A stretch of 36,957 bases of DNA from Chalciporus piperatus (Eukaryota > Basidiomycota > Agaricomycetes > Boletales > Boletaceae): NCBI GenBank assembly GCA_038093975.1, contig JBBPTG010000237.1:1-36957 (forward strand). Direction: 5' to 3'. A model generated the notes under the pieces. That model made no database searches. It was not told the DNA's origin and saw nothing but the letters and a program-made list of their open reading frames with translations. A program made the translations under genes and the position numbers. Each line of letters begins with the position of its first letter. Positions within the stretch are counted from its first letter, which is position 1. Positions 8,310 through 19,681 of this stretch are shown here, in pieces.

Positions 8310-10141
8310 CTAAATCAACAATCGAACCTGCCTCATGACCTCATCCAGGAACTTGCGGATGATAGTATCTTTGCCCTCGGCATCCCTGTAAGCACCGAAT
8401 GACTGCACAAACATGGCTTGGTATGGTTGTTCATCATAGAAACTTACGACGTACCTGAACTTGTAGGCAAAGCCTGTCTCTGAACGTCCAAGCGTGGATC
8501 TGCCTGATATTAACGTCAGTACAAATCAAACGAAAGCTCGAGATCAGAACCACGCACGATGCCGGGATAGTCATCCGATTCACCAAATAGAACTCATCGA
8601 TCTCAAACAAAGTCGCCTCACGTCCCCATGAGTTCGCCAGCCTCTGTTCGATGACCCCAAGGTTCGTAGCAACCGTTCGGAACCCAGGTGCGTGCTCTGG
8701 AAGGGGAGTGACTGCTTGCGCGGCCACCGAGTGAATGACGGCAGGGTTGCTCCGGTGATAATCGAAACGTTCCTTTAGCCCCGCCATCGCCAACTTGAGA
8801 CGTTCCACCTCGGACGGATTCTTCAGAATGTCTGTCACTCTGAGGCGAATCGGTAAAAAGGTCAGACAAGAGGAGAAATAGGTTTTCGGAAGGTGGGGCT
8901 CCAATGAGAAGCTGGAACGAGGGATAAGGGATGAGTTGAGGAGCATCACAGGTAACCTTGCAGACTCACACAGTCATGTCAGCAGCGAAATCTACCTCTT
9001 TTGTAGGGTCGGGAGGGTTGCATGCAGCGAGCGCAAGACAGTGAGCAGCTTCCAACAAGTGGGAAACACTGCATCCGTTCTGTTTCGCAACATCAACGAT
9101 CGCTCGGGACTCAGACTCGGTGAATTTGTATCTGATTCTGAAGGCATCTGCCGGAGGGGTCGCCTGAATTTTGGAAATGTCAGGGTCTGCGCTGGGGGTC
9201 AAGCAGATCTAGAGAGGCAACTGATCAGGAAAGAGGAAATGAAGTTACAGACAGAAATGCCACATACGCTATCTCTTGCCCTATCTGCTAGAATTTCACC
9301 AAAAAGTTTCGTGTTGTCAGTCTCCCATGTGGGAGACGGCCCACCAGTCGCAGTGATGATATCTTCAGGAAGGTTCTTCCACTCCATTCCCCACTCCGGA
9401 ACGTCCAACGGGACGTCGCCAGATATCCACCCGAACAAACGTGAGAGCACGTTCAGACTTGGCCATCCGTCCATCAGTGCGTGCGGGCCATGGAATACGA
9501 GACCAAAGGTCGAGGAAGGCCCCGCAACGAGGAAGCAGCGGAAGATAACTGACCCAAGCTTCCCGCCGACTTGATAGGGGAGACCATTTTCTGTGAGAGA
9601 GTCGATGAAGGCAGTTACATCGAGTGCGTCTCCTTTGTCCTCGAAGACAAAGGCGGCATTGAGCCATTCCTCGCGATCGGCATCAGACCGAACAGGGGTG
9701 TATACCCATTGATAACTGTCAGTGATATTCGCGGCGATCAAGGGACAGTCAAAGCTTGAAGAAGACTGAGAGTCAGCTCAGTTATTGGATAGACAGCAAG
9801 TAAGTTACCGGAGTCTTTCGAGGGCGCGGCGGGCACGCGCATGAACCTCTGCTTTGGGCAGAGTGGAGGAGAACTGGAGTCCGAGAGAGATCTCGAGAAA
9901 CCTACAGAATAAATGTCACCACGTGCGGGGGATCCCATGAGCTCAAAGACTATGTTACCCATTGGTCATTTTGCTGAATCCTTGCAGGAATAGCTCAGAA
10001 CCAAGAAGTGGTCTGCGGTGGGCATGATCGAGTGAGAGGAGATTGGAGGATCAGTCAAGACGCGACCCACCTCGTGTACGCAGATGTATCAGACTGGAGA
10101 ACCCAGGGAGCTGGTTGTGGTGCAGGAAGTGAGATCGTCAT
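8310..10141 (-). CDS. HXXXDG CoA-dependent acyltransferase-like protein A, 479 aa
   Basis: Eight exons on the minus strand: 10141-10071, 10012-9959, 9901-9809, 9754-9268, 9208-8970, 8911-8558, 8503-8455 and 8402-8310, in frame throughout (480 codons with stop). Residues 164-169 read HALMDG within FGLVFHGPHALMDGW, which matches the HXXXDG active-site motif of the chloramphenicol acetyltransferase/condensation/BAHD fold. The His would act as general base on the acceptor alcohol or amine. A second half (about 236 onward) with KEVDFAADM and a C-terminal WTFRDRLCLQVQ strand fits the two-lobed fold, but I see no plant-type DFGWG. It lacks a signal peptide, so it is probably cytosolic. Substrate unknown. 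It is a paralogue of the genes at 12108-13941 and 22011-23874, with matching intron positions. Confidence 0.8.
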
Positions 10142-11514
10142 TGTGAAAGCAAGGGATCAAGTTGGCTTGTCGAACCACGATTTTGAACCGCTTTTTAGTA
10201 TCGTGTCCCAATGCCGGAATCCGACGCGCAGTTGCTTCCGAATCGCTCGCACATACCGTGTCACGATTCAAGAGCACACGTAAGTTCTCCAGGAAGCCAT
10301 CCCAAGGTGGTCTGTCCAGCCAACTCCGCCTTTGGGTTAGTATCCGCATAGCGCAAAATACATAGTACTTACTGCTGGAAGACGACTCGAATCCCAAATA
10401 CAGTATCACACAATCCCGTCCGTGTTCCAAAGATGGCCAATGATTAGACCGTTCAGCTAGAAGGAGGAAGCCAGCCGGGGTTGAGGGCTGTTCGAAAGAT
10501 CTATCGGAATGCGCTGATACTGCGTTGGCTCATTTTACTGAAGCCCACTGGCACGGAAAGCTGCCCAATGGGAAGCGAACTGATCCGTATGCTCTCAGTC
10601 ACCACCCTGATCTATCGATAGAGCAAGAACGACTGTCTTCTGCTCATCGAGAGTCTGGGTTTGGGAGACTAACCCTGATCAGGAACCTTATACCAAGTTC
10701 GAAGCGGCTAGCTTAGCGAGTCAGTGTCAGAAGTTCATTGCTGCGCAAGATTGATGTTATCTCTTACTCGATGGGTTCCCTGAAATCCATTGCTAAATCA
10801 ACCCACGTAACGTTCTATACATATCGGGGATGATCGATGGTCGCTGGTTGGTGCAGTCGCCAGTTTTGTCGTCCGAAGATCAGTGATTCAGTGACGACGA
10901 GTGCGACGTTTGCTTTTCTAGAATGTGACTGGCTCGTGATGCATGGTCATGCACCGTGCCTGTTCATCATTTGACCCCAACTTGAAGTTCATTGACACAA
11001 GGGAACTCGAAGGGCCAGTCAACTTACCAGTGCCAGGACTCACTGCCCTTTTCGCCTCTGCCCCCCCTTCGTTTCCGCGCCTTCTCGTCTCCATGCCCTT
11101 TTCATCTCCGCGCCTTCTTCGTCTCGCTACGTCGGTGCGTACACCACAAGCGGAGAGAACTTTCACCTGTAGTCGAAGAGTGGTCTTTCATCGTAGAGTA
11201 CCTTCGGATGATGTGGGTGAAATTCAATGCCGTCGATATCATGAAGCTGAGAGTGTACTTATTATTGCGATATTGTGCAAGAAGGAACGGCCTCCAAGTT
11301 GAGACCACTGAAGTCCTACTTGGATCATTTTTGCAACAACCCGTCCCAGCAGCGTCGCTCCCGCCGCGAGTCGGGCGAAGATTCGCTAGAGAATAGGACG
11401 ACGAGGACGGTAGTGTTCATGCTGGTACGCATTGAATGCCACAGAGCGTGTGCACCGCCACGCCACCTCTAACACCACAAGACATTAGCGCTTAGCATTA
11501 GTCTCTGCGTATAG
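10142..11514. other. Gene-free region upstream of acyltransferase A
   Basis: No gene is supported. The first 150 bp next to the A start resemble the corresponding 5' flank of copy C (23875 onward), for example GTGAAAGCA...TCAAGTTGG in both, so it is duplicated promoter DNA. Open frames at 10943-11396 overlap one another in different frames, are Arg/Ser/Pro-rich and show no family pattern. Confidence 0.5.
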
Positions 11515-11900
11515 AATTGGCACGAAACTTGCCATCATCGAGAAGAGGCTGGCCAACTCCTGGGGACATACTACCGCGAGGGAGAGGCTTTATTCGAGAT
11601 CGACGAGTTTCAACTTGAATCAAGGGAATCATCATTGCGTGTCTGAGTTTTTGTTTACAAATTGGTGCTGAAAAGTTGATGCTAGAGCTAAGTAGCAATC
11701 CACGCGGACGTTCAGAGATAGGCTATGCCTTCAGATTCAGGTACGGTGTGAGTCTTCACCATAGAGAATGACTTCAAGACATGCTTGCACAGCAATTCAG
11801 TGCTTACAGGGATGTCGAGGGAGAAGATACCGTCTTCAGCAAGTTCCTGGACTCGGAGGGTCACCCGGGGCAGGTTCAATTGTTGATCTTGTCCATGGGA
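11515..11900 (+). pseudogene. Acyltransferase relic (3' exons only), inverted
   Basis: The plus strand encodes LAIIEKRLANSWGHTTARE, then after a +1 shift ALFEIDEF, matching exon 6 of genes A-C. Sequences matching exon 7 (GGACGTTCAGAGATAGGC) and exon 8 (a segment reading FSAYRDVEGEDTVFSKFLD) follow, still separated by intron-like DNA. It is therefore a DNA-level copy, not a retrocopy. The 5' two thirds are absent, there is a frameshift, and the segment matching the last intron-exon joints is eroded. It points the opposite way to its neighbours and meets gene B tail to tail. Confidence 0.8.
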
Positions 11901-12107
11901 CGGGACGAGTCCCATCACAGGTAATACCACACACGGTCACCCCCAGGCGTGTACATCTCAGGAGGAGGAAGCAAACAAAAGTGGATGGCGGGACTACATG
12001 ACATGACCATCATTGTATGTGAGGTATAGTACATCCTCTTTGATAACTTTTCCATGATGTTCATCGCGACTCGCGAGTCAGCATCTGATGTCCCCAACTA
12101 CATCAAA

Positions 12108-13941
12108 CTATGTCAACAGCCGAATCTGCCTCATAACCTCGTCCAGGAACTTCCGTACGAAAGTGTCTGTGCCATCTGCATCCTTCCACGCGCTAAAGGA
12201 CTACCCAAACACGTTTTGGAATGCTTCCTCGCAGTGGAAATGGATCACATACCTGAATTTGGACACATAGCCGGTCTCGGAACGTCCAAGTATGGATCGC
12301 TCTGCGATGCACATCAGTACGAGTCAAACAGGAGAGTCCACGGCTACGTACAACGCGGTAACCGTCATCCGGTTCGTCAAGTAAAACTCATCGACCTCCA
12401 ACAAGGTTTCTCCTTCCGAAACACGCCCCCAAGAACGCGCCAGTCTCTTCTCGATAATCGCAAGGTTCGAAAGCGTTGTCCTGTTCCCGCCATCGTAATC
12501 AGGCAGTGGCGTAATTTGAATTGCGGCGAGCAAATGATAAATGGCGGGATTACTTGAATGGAGGTCGGCTCGTTCCTTTACTGCCTTCATAGTCAATATG
12601 AGACGTTCCACCTCGGACTCGTGCTTCAAAATGTCCGTCATTCTGACACAAATAGGCAGGGTGGATAAACAAGACGCAAAGTACGTCTTAGGAAGCTGGG
12701 GCTCCAAGGACATACTGAATCCGGGGTTCTGTTAGTGACCGTAGCAAGGGACGATAACTGTGCGCTCACACTTTATCAGCAATCAAGTCCACTTCTTTCG
12801 TGGGGTCGGGTGGGTTGTAGGTAGCGAGTGCAAGGCCGTGGGCAGCATCCAATAGATTCAGGACAGTACATCCATTCTTTTTCGCGACAGCGACAATCGT
12901 TCGTGATTCTGCCTCACTGAGTTTGTATCTGATCCTGAATCCATCACCCGGACAAGTAACCTCGGGATTTTTGGGTTCTGGGCCGGGGGTCAAGCGAATC
13001 TAGGATTGGAAGCGAGTCAGAAAAGAGAATTGAATAAGATGATTGAAGCATACGCTATCTCTTGCCATGTCTGCCAGCATTGCATCAAAAAGTCTCGGGC
13101 TGTCGGTGTCCCAAGTGGGACACGGCCCGCCAGTCGCAGTGATAATGTCTTCAGGGAGGTTTTTCCACTCCATTCCCCATTCCGGAACGTCCAACGGGAC
13201 ATCGCCAGACATCCACCCAAATAAATGTGAGAGCACGTTCAGACTTGGCCATCCGTCCATCAGTGCGTGCAGTCCGTGCAAGGCGAGACCAAAGGTCGAC
13301 GAGGACCCCGCAACGAGGAAGCAGCGGAAGATAACTGACTCAAGCTTCCCGCCAACTTGATAAGGGAGAGCACTCTCTGTGAGAGAGTCAATGAAGGCAG
13401 TTACGTCGAGTGCGTCTCCTCTATCCTCGAAGACAAATGCTGCATTGAGCCATTCCTCGCGATCGGCATCGGATCGGACAGGGGTGTACACCCATTCGAA
13501 GTTGTCGGTGATGCTCGCGGCAATGAGGGGACAATCAAAACTGTGCGCAAAGACTCGTTAGGCTGTGAATGAATGTGGGGGTGTACAGCAAATACCGAAG
13601 TCTTTCAACGGCGCGGCGGGCGCGTGCATGAACCTCGGCTTTGGGGAGCGCTGATGAGAATTGGGCGCCTACGCAGACGTCGAAACCGCTAGCAAAGATG
13701 TCAGTTCATGTTACGGGACTGCGTAGCCTTGCCAGTGAACAGTAAAGTTACCCATCGGTGATTTTGCTGAACCTGTGTACGTATAACTCAGACCCAACGA
13801 GTGGTCTGTACAATCACTTAGTAATGCGGATCAGAGGATCAAGTAGGATGGGTCAAACCTCCTGTACACAGTGGTACCATCTGTCTTACTAGATTGAAGC
13901 TCCCATGGAACTGGTTGTGGTGCAGGACGCAAGGTCGTCAT
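12108..13941 (-). CDS. HXXXDG CoA-dependent acyltransferase-like protein B, 483 aa
   Basis: Eight exons: 13941-13859, 13805-13752, 13688-13596, 13540-13054, 12999-12770, 12714-12352, 12301-12253 and 12200-12108, 484 codons with stop and no lesion. The active-site motif is LHGLHALMDGW (catalytic His near residue 168). The N-terminus carries the family signature PAPQPVPW and a later RPLVGSELY. Compared with A, exon 1 is four codons longer, exon 5 three shorter and exon 6 three longer; exons 2, 3, 4, 7 and 8 have identical lengths (54, 93, 487, 49 and 93 nt). The exon 6 acceptor is chosen as GATTCAG|TATG because the nearer acceptor shifts frame. Acyl donor and acceptor are unknown. The 3' flank to about 11963 is homologous to that of copy C. 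Confidence 0.8.
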
Positions 13942-14397
13942 TTGAGAACTTGAAAGCGGGGTGTTGGGCCTGTTGATCTAAACACTTTGCTTTCGCTGAC
14001 CTTTTATCGCCTGAGTCCGGGGTTGAATTCGACTCGAGGCTGGCGCGTTTCCGAAACGGAGCCGATCAGATTGCGATCAGACTCCACCATTACACTGTAT
14101 GATTCACTAGATCAGCCGGCGTATCGTTATGTGAAGATCACGATGGTGCGGCGATTATCAGTGGGATTCAGAGCGGAATTCTGACTAGTTGGAAGGATCG
14201 ATTTGGGTCGAGGTCCCTGTTCGAACTGCCAACGTTGTCCAAGGTTGAGGCCAAGTTCGAGTCGAGGTACGGTATATTAAATATCAGAGATGGTATACGA
14301 AACCGCATCGCTCCACAACTCGGAGAGTTCTTCTATAGTCTGTAGATGAGATTCGGACGAACTCGATTGTGTACACAACTAGCTCAGAGGGACCTCC
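13942..14397. other. Intergenic region between gene B and glucosidase II
   Basis: This 456-bp stretch holds the 5' flank of acyltransferase B and the 3' flank of the GH31 gene. I see no supported gene and no clear TATA box. Confidence 0.5.
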
Positions 14398-17300
14398 TCA
14401 AAACTTGATCGCAACAGCCCAGTCGCTCGTAATCGCAACGGCCGGATCCTTGACCACAACTACACCCGCGACGCCTTTCCCACTCGGCTCATAAGTCCAC
14501 TCCAGCTTCTTACCTGAGCCCTCGAGGACCACCTCCGAAGGCCGCTTGTTCACGCCCACGACGATCAGCCTCTCCACCCGCACGTCCGCAACGCTCTTTG
14601 CAAATGCGTTCGCAGGGTCGTAACTAGAGGAGGAAGCTGCAAGATCATGGCTCGAGATCTTGATCGCCTTCCCTTTGGTGGACGCCTCGAAGCCACGCCA
14701 GATGAGCTCGCCAAGCCCGTATCCGAATCCTTCGCCATCGTCGAGGTACAGTTCGCCCTTGGCACCGCCATTGACGTCGAGGGCGACACGCAGCGTAAAT
14801 GGGTCGCGCTTCATCAGAGGCGAGGACCTGCGTGGACGTTCGCGTGTTGGAAGGATCGAGCCGCCACGGGTAAGGAGAGGAATTTGGCCCAGTTCTGCAG
14901 GGACAGTGACTGTCCTGCCTGCACCCGCCGAAGCGGACGGCGCGTAGGCAGCGTGCGAGAAGTAGTCGTAGTAGACCTGCGCATCGGCGAGGTAGATAGA
15001 CACAGAGGTTTCTCCTTGGGTCGTGACGGGCTTGACTAAAAGACCAGAAGAACCGATGTAGTATTGGTCATCGATTCCGAAGCCCTGCTCGTCCTCGGGG
15101 AACATGACGTATTGAGGACTACCCAGCACACCTTCACATCAGCACCATCACTGCCCCAAGAACCTGCAACAGAATACCTACCGCAAGATGGGCATACCGG
15201 TCACACTACTCTCCCGGAATTCGTTGTACCAAATTGGCAACATCGAATACCTCAACCTCAGCATGTCTTTGAGCATGCCCTTGTAGGGCTCGTCCAAGAG
15301 GTATGGCTCGCGGCGTTTTGTATCGATGTGTGCATGGGCTCTGAAGAATGGCGCGAACGCGCCGACGGCGTACCATCTGACGAGCATCTCGGGGTCGGGG
15401 TTACCGAAGAAGCCACCAACATCGGCTGGGATAATTTAGGGTTCTGAGGGAAGAACGAAGGGGATCACTCACATCCAGTGAACACCATTCCGCCAAGTCC
15501 ATTGGCGAGAACCATCTTCACTCCCACTGCCATATGTTCCCAAGTACCTAGGTTGTCTCCCGTCCACGCCGCTGCGAAGCGTTGTGTACCTGAGTAGAAA
15601 GCCCGGGTGAGCACGAAGGGACGTTTAGGTATCTCGGAGCGGTGGTAGAGGGCATTGTAGGTTTGATTAGCCTAGTTTCCAACAAGAAAAAGGGAAGCAA
15701 GAGATGTGAGAGAAATGACCATTAACAGGAATAAAGACACATACAAACAGCATGCCATTGATGTTGTGAACATCTCTGTGTTCCCAACCACCGTAATGAA
15801 TATTGTCCCTCGGCATCGAAATTTCGGGACCGTTGAACACGGATGGCTGCATGCGCGAGTTGAGTCTTACCGCTCACGGGGGCGGCATAGGTGCGAAGAG
15901 ACAAACCTCATTCATATCGTTCCAAATGCCCACGTTCTCCGAGCTTTGTGTCCAAGCCCAGGAACCATCTAAGCTCTTTGTCTTGAAGAAGTTCACCCAC
16001 ATATCCCAACTCTTGGGGTTGAAGAAATCGATCCACGAGGAAGATCCTGGCCAACACCATCTGTTGAACAAATGTGAGTGGAACGAAAATCATACTTTGT
16101 ACGAGGAGATGAAATGTCATACCCCTCATATTCGCCATCTCCCGACTTGGGCTTGACAAGCACACCATGCTCAGATGCAGTTTGGTAGATTGGGTAGTTA
16201 GACTCGCGTTTCAAGTGAGGATCCACGATGACCACCATCTATGCGCATGTACGCTCGTCAGAAACTCGTCGGCAGGGACGCGTACGGGTTAGCGACCGGA
16301 CTAGAGGGGTACCCACCTTTCTTTCATTGGCTTCAACGTCCGCAATCATCTCGACTGAATCCGGGAACGTTTTCTCGTCCCACATAAAGTACTTGTGTCC
16401 TTCGGCATACTCAATATCCAGCCAGAAGACGTCTACGGGGATGTCTTCTTCGTCGAACCTCTTCTGCACGGATCTGACATCGTCGCTGCTGACATAGTTC
16501 CAACGACATTGGTGATATGCCAGAGAGTAGGCAGGAGGAAGCATAGGCGTGCCAGTGAGACGCGCGTATTGCGCAAAGACGGAGGCGGGGTCGGGACCAG
16601 GTAGGATGAAGACGTCGAGAATACCAGATTCAGAGATCCAGTGCGTCTCCGTGCCATCGTTCTTCTTGCCGACATCGATCCAGGTGTCGCTACCAACCGC
16701 ATTGAAAACTGCGACGGTGCCTTTTGTGCCATGTGCATGCATCAAGGGAATCCCGCCGTAGAGCGCTACAGAGGAATCTGCCAGGTACTCGAATACGTCG
16801 GCATTGTAGAGTCTGTATGGGTCTGAGTATGCCGCATGAGTACCAGTCGTGGAGGGAAGGGACAAGCTGGTGGCATGCTCGGGGATGCCGTATACGTGTG
16901 GGTGGTTGGGGAAGGTGATGTCGACCGAAAGGGACTCTGGGCCTGGTGGAGGGGACGAAGTGAGCACGTGCAAAGCCAGGAAATATGCTAAACATTACCT
17001 TTGGGCTTTGAATCGGTCCATGTCGAGAATGTCTCTTCCCACCACGCGTCTTGCGCCTCGCCCTCGAACCATGCCGCATTGTTGACATGGAATGGAACCT
17101 GTTCTCCCTCTGCTCCTTCGATCTGGGGGGGTTGAGTGTCTTCCTTCGTCCTGAAATGTTCCATGTGGAGGAGACCACGGCCGTTAAGCACGACTTGCTC
17201 GACACCGTTCTTGTACATGGTAACTTTGAGGGGGTTGTAGGTGACGGAGACTTCGAAGGAGGTCTCCGAATCGCCATACCTCGTCCGCATCTCGTCCTTT

Positions 17301-17707
17301 CCGACGAGCCATCTAACTCTGGTGGATTTGCTGAGAGGCGGGTCACGAATGAGAGCCCAGGAAGCAGCTTCGTCGTAGTGCTTCCTCAATTTCGCGGCTT
17401 CGTCCATTCTGACACGGACGACGCCGTCATCGTGTACCCTGACATCGAGAGTGAACTTGATCTCTGGGTAGATAGCAGACTTGACTACAGCGGTGAAGAA
17501 AGCCTCGTTGGGGTCACGAAGGATTGACGCAGGGTCGATGTAGTACGGTGACTGCCACGAATCACTGGCTGCGAGAGCGCGTGCTGAAAGAGCGCGACCA
17601 CGTCGACAAAATCCCGACTGGGAGCAAGTTTTGAAGTCGTTTGCTTTGAATGCGAGTGATGATGTCGACGCCAACAGCGCGACAATGAGCGACAACTTGG
17701 ACCTCAT
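14398..17707 (-). CDS. ROT2: Glucosidase II alpha subunit (GH31), 956 aa
   Basis: This ER enzyme trims the inner alpha-1,3-glucoses from N-glycans in the calnexin cycle, working with a beta subunit that supplies the ER-retention signal. Exons are 17707-16999, 16942-16317, 16238-16123, 16060-15907, 15846-15745, 15671-15473, 15425-15182 and 15118-14398 (957 codons with stop). ATG 17707 gives a signal peptide ([20 protein letters not shown]), followed by the family mark [11 protein letters not shown]. The GH31 signature [12 protein letters not shown] places the nucleophile at Asp532, and WTGDNLGTW supplies the acid/base Asp near 608; [13 protein letters not shown] follows. Length is typical of the family. 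Nothing is broken. An upstream TTG-initiated extension to 17737 is rejected. Only 95 bp separate its start from the next gene's stop on the same strand. Confidence 0.93.
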
Positions 17708-17803
17708 CGTTGCCGACGACGACGAGGACGACAACACGCTGTTATTTCTTGCTCACCGTCTCAATCGACGTGTTCCTAATAGCTTATGTTACATAACACA
17801 CTC

Positions 17804-18472
17804 TCACGCTGCTCCTTCAAAGGCAATTGCCCGGACCGGTGACCCATCGCAACCCCCAATCTTGAGGGGCAACAAACTGACGACGGGTCTCTGCATCCCG
17901 AACAATTGCTCGACCCCCTTCAGATTCTCCGCAATGACCCCTCCCGCGCCGAGAATGATTCCGTGCACGCCGGAGTCCTCCGATTCTTCGAGCTTCATCT
18001 CGTCCGGACTGAGTGCATCCACCCCGATCACCCGCACTCCCCGCTCGACCAACTTCCGGGCCACGTCCGGATGCAGATATGGATGGTCAAGGTACCGTTC
18101 CGTTCCCCAATGGCGCGACCATCCCGTGCAGAACAGCACAATGACCCCTTCAGCCAACTGTCCCTCATACCCCACCACGTCCTCCCATGTGATAGTCTCC
18201 CCAAATCCCTTTCCTCGCACATCCACCACCACTGCACGTCCAAACAATTGGTGCAAGTCGAGTTCATCGACCGCCTTCCCATCAGCGACAAAATGCGACG
18301 GCGCATCAAGGTGCGTTCCAGTGTGTGATCCGAGCGAGAGAGCGGTCACATTGCACTTGTTCTCCGGAATGCTCTCCGTTTTGAACGAAGAATATGTTGG
18401 GTGACCAGGCCATGCAGACATTGGCCCTGTCGTGGTGAGTGTTTGCGAGAGATCGACGATACGGAGCGACAT
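17804..18472 (-). CDS. Cyclase/kynurenine-formamidase family hydrolase, 222 aa
   Basis: A single-exon gene with its start at ATG 18472. The sequence SLGSHTGTHLDAPSHF (about residues 46-61) is the metal-binding HxGTHxDxPxH motif of the cyclase family (PF04199), which includes bacterial-type arylformamidase KynB and polyketide cyclases. A downstream GVDALSPDE segment fits the second metal/active-site region. The length of 222 aa is normal for the family. No signal peptide is seen, so it is probably cytosolic. It may open N-formylkynurenine in tryptophan breakdown, but substrate assignment from family alone is unsafe. It lies upstream of the glucosidase II gene on the same strand with no functional link evident. 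Confidence 0.82.
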   Translation of the reverse strand: MSLRIVDLSQTLTTTGPMSAWPGHPTYSSFKTESIPENKCNVTALSLGSHTGTHLDAPSHFVADGKAVDELDLHQLFGRAVVVDVRGKGFGETITWEDVVGYEGQLAEGVIVLFCTGWSRHWGTERYLDHPYLHPDVARKLVERGVRVIGVDALSPDEMKLEESEDSGVHGIILGAGGVIAENLKGVEQLFGMQRPVVSLLPLKIGGCDGSPVRAIAFEGAA

Positions 18473-19681
18473 GTTTTGTGTAGGCAAGAGAGGGTTCGAG
18501 CGGGCTGATCGAAGATGATAGACAGCTATCTTCCTCCCATCCGACTTATAGGAGAGCTTTTCACCCAGAGCTCGGCGATCCGGGCCGTGTCTTGGGACGC
18601 CATTTTAACTCCGTTGCACACGAGCTATCGGGCGAAACACACACCTTCTGCCACCCGTGATCAGAAACCCGTGACGTGTAATCAAGTGTTCCAAATCGAT
18701 CTAAGCCTTGACCGAGATGTTTCCTCCTCCATCACTCGTCTAATCGAACTCGCGGCCAGGGATGCGAAGAGTTGTTAGCCAGCAAAATCGATCTCCTCGA
18801 CGTCGAGTCGGGAGATTAAGTGGATTTGAACAGGCGATAACGAGACTACAAAGCGACCGTCTCGCCTTTTTAACTCGATGCAGTCTGTGACCCCCGTCCT
18901 TTACTCTGTACCAGCTATATTCCACGACCCCCCTTTCGACGACAACCAAAGCCCAGGACATATTACACGTCGTCCAGGGTACTGGGTAACCGAATACAAT
19001 TGGCAGGTCCCGCAGGCGAAGAAAAGGTGACCGAGTAAACGCCGCCCTCTGTGTCATATCCGATGCTGCGGCCCAGCGCCAATTTTCAAGAGTCTGTATA
19101 CGCTTGCGTTGCGAGCACACACTCGTTTGTTTAGAAGTCATCCAGGATATTACCCCCAAGTTCTCCAGAGATCGTGGCAACTCTCGCTCACAGAAAGGTT
19201 TTCCATTTTTGAACTTTGTTTTGTTGGTTCTGCTCCACCAGTATAAACAAAATTCCTAAACCGAAGGACCAAAAACTCGGCCTGGCGTTTGCAGCTAGCT
19301 GTATAACTTGAAAAAGAGTGCTTGGGCTGAGCCAACATGGCTCCGAATAGAACAATTACGACGGGTTTAACCCTCCTCAGGAACCAGGAGGCCCATTACT
19401 GATTTCGTGCGTATCGAATCCCTCTTCACGTACACCATACGTACATATACTTGACCACTTCTCCGTTCAGTCCGTCTTCCTTTGATTCTCCACTAAGACC
19501 TTACTTATAGTCCTCCGGACTCCCTCGTTCTGACTCCCCACTCCATCATCCGCATTCACAAGGTGAAGAAGTTTCATCCTTCGGTCTTTACTCAGCCTGC
19601 TGACCTACATGATAGTCTGTCTCTTCCTCACTCTTCTTTAAGCCTCGTCATTGCGTTACAGTCCATCCTCCCTCGCTTCAG
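18473..19681. other. Divergent intergenic region, cyclase and GH3 promoters
   Basis: 1.2 kb between two divergent genes. A minus-strand TATAAG lies at 18550-18545. CT-rich tracts (about 19440-19680) precede the GH3 start, as is common in fungal promoters. At about 19040-19130 a frame reading DAAAQRQFSRVCIRLRCE resembles the sequence at 6330-6410, probably a dispersed repeat relic. The minus-strand open frame 18740-19180 has no recognisable features. Confidence 0.5.
18545..18550 (-). promoter_or_regulatory. TATA-like box of the cyclase-family gene
   Basis: On the minus strand CCTATAAGTCGG places TATAAG about 73 bp upstream of the ATG at 18472, a normal distance for a fungal core promoter. No transcript start is known. 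Confidence 0.45.

Noticed and set aside
9809..9962. Apparent frameshift in exon 3 of acyltransferase A relative to C
   Set aside because: Using the acceptor just before 9901 gives GFLEISLGLQFSSTL, in frame with B and C.
10943..11396. Overlapping plus-strand frames of 119 and 134 aa
   Set aside because: They use different frames of the same Arg/Pro/Ser-rich DNA, with no splice context or recognisable family.
8310..13941. Acyltransferase genes as non-ribosomal peptide synthetase condensation domains
   Set aside because: They are stand-alone genes of about 480 aa with no adenylation or carrier domains nearby; only the HXXXDG motif is shared.
18740..19180. Minus-strand 146-aa open frame
   Set aside because: No start context, no motif, and it overlaps what looks like a plus-strand repeat relic.
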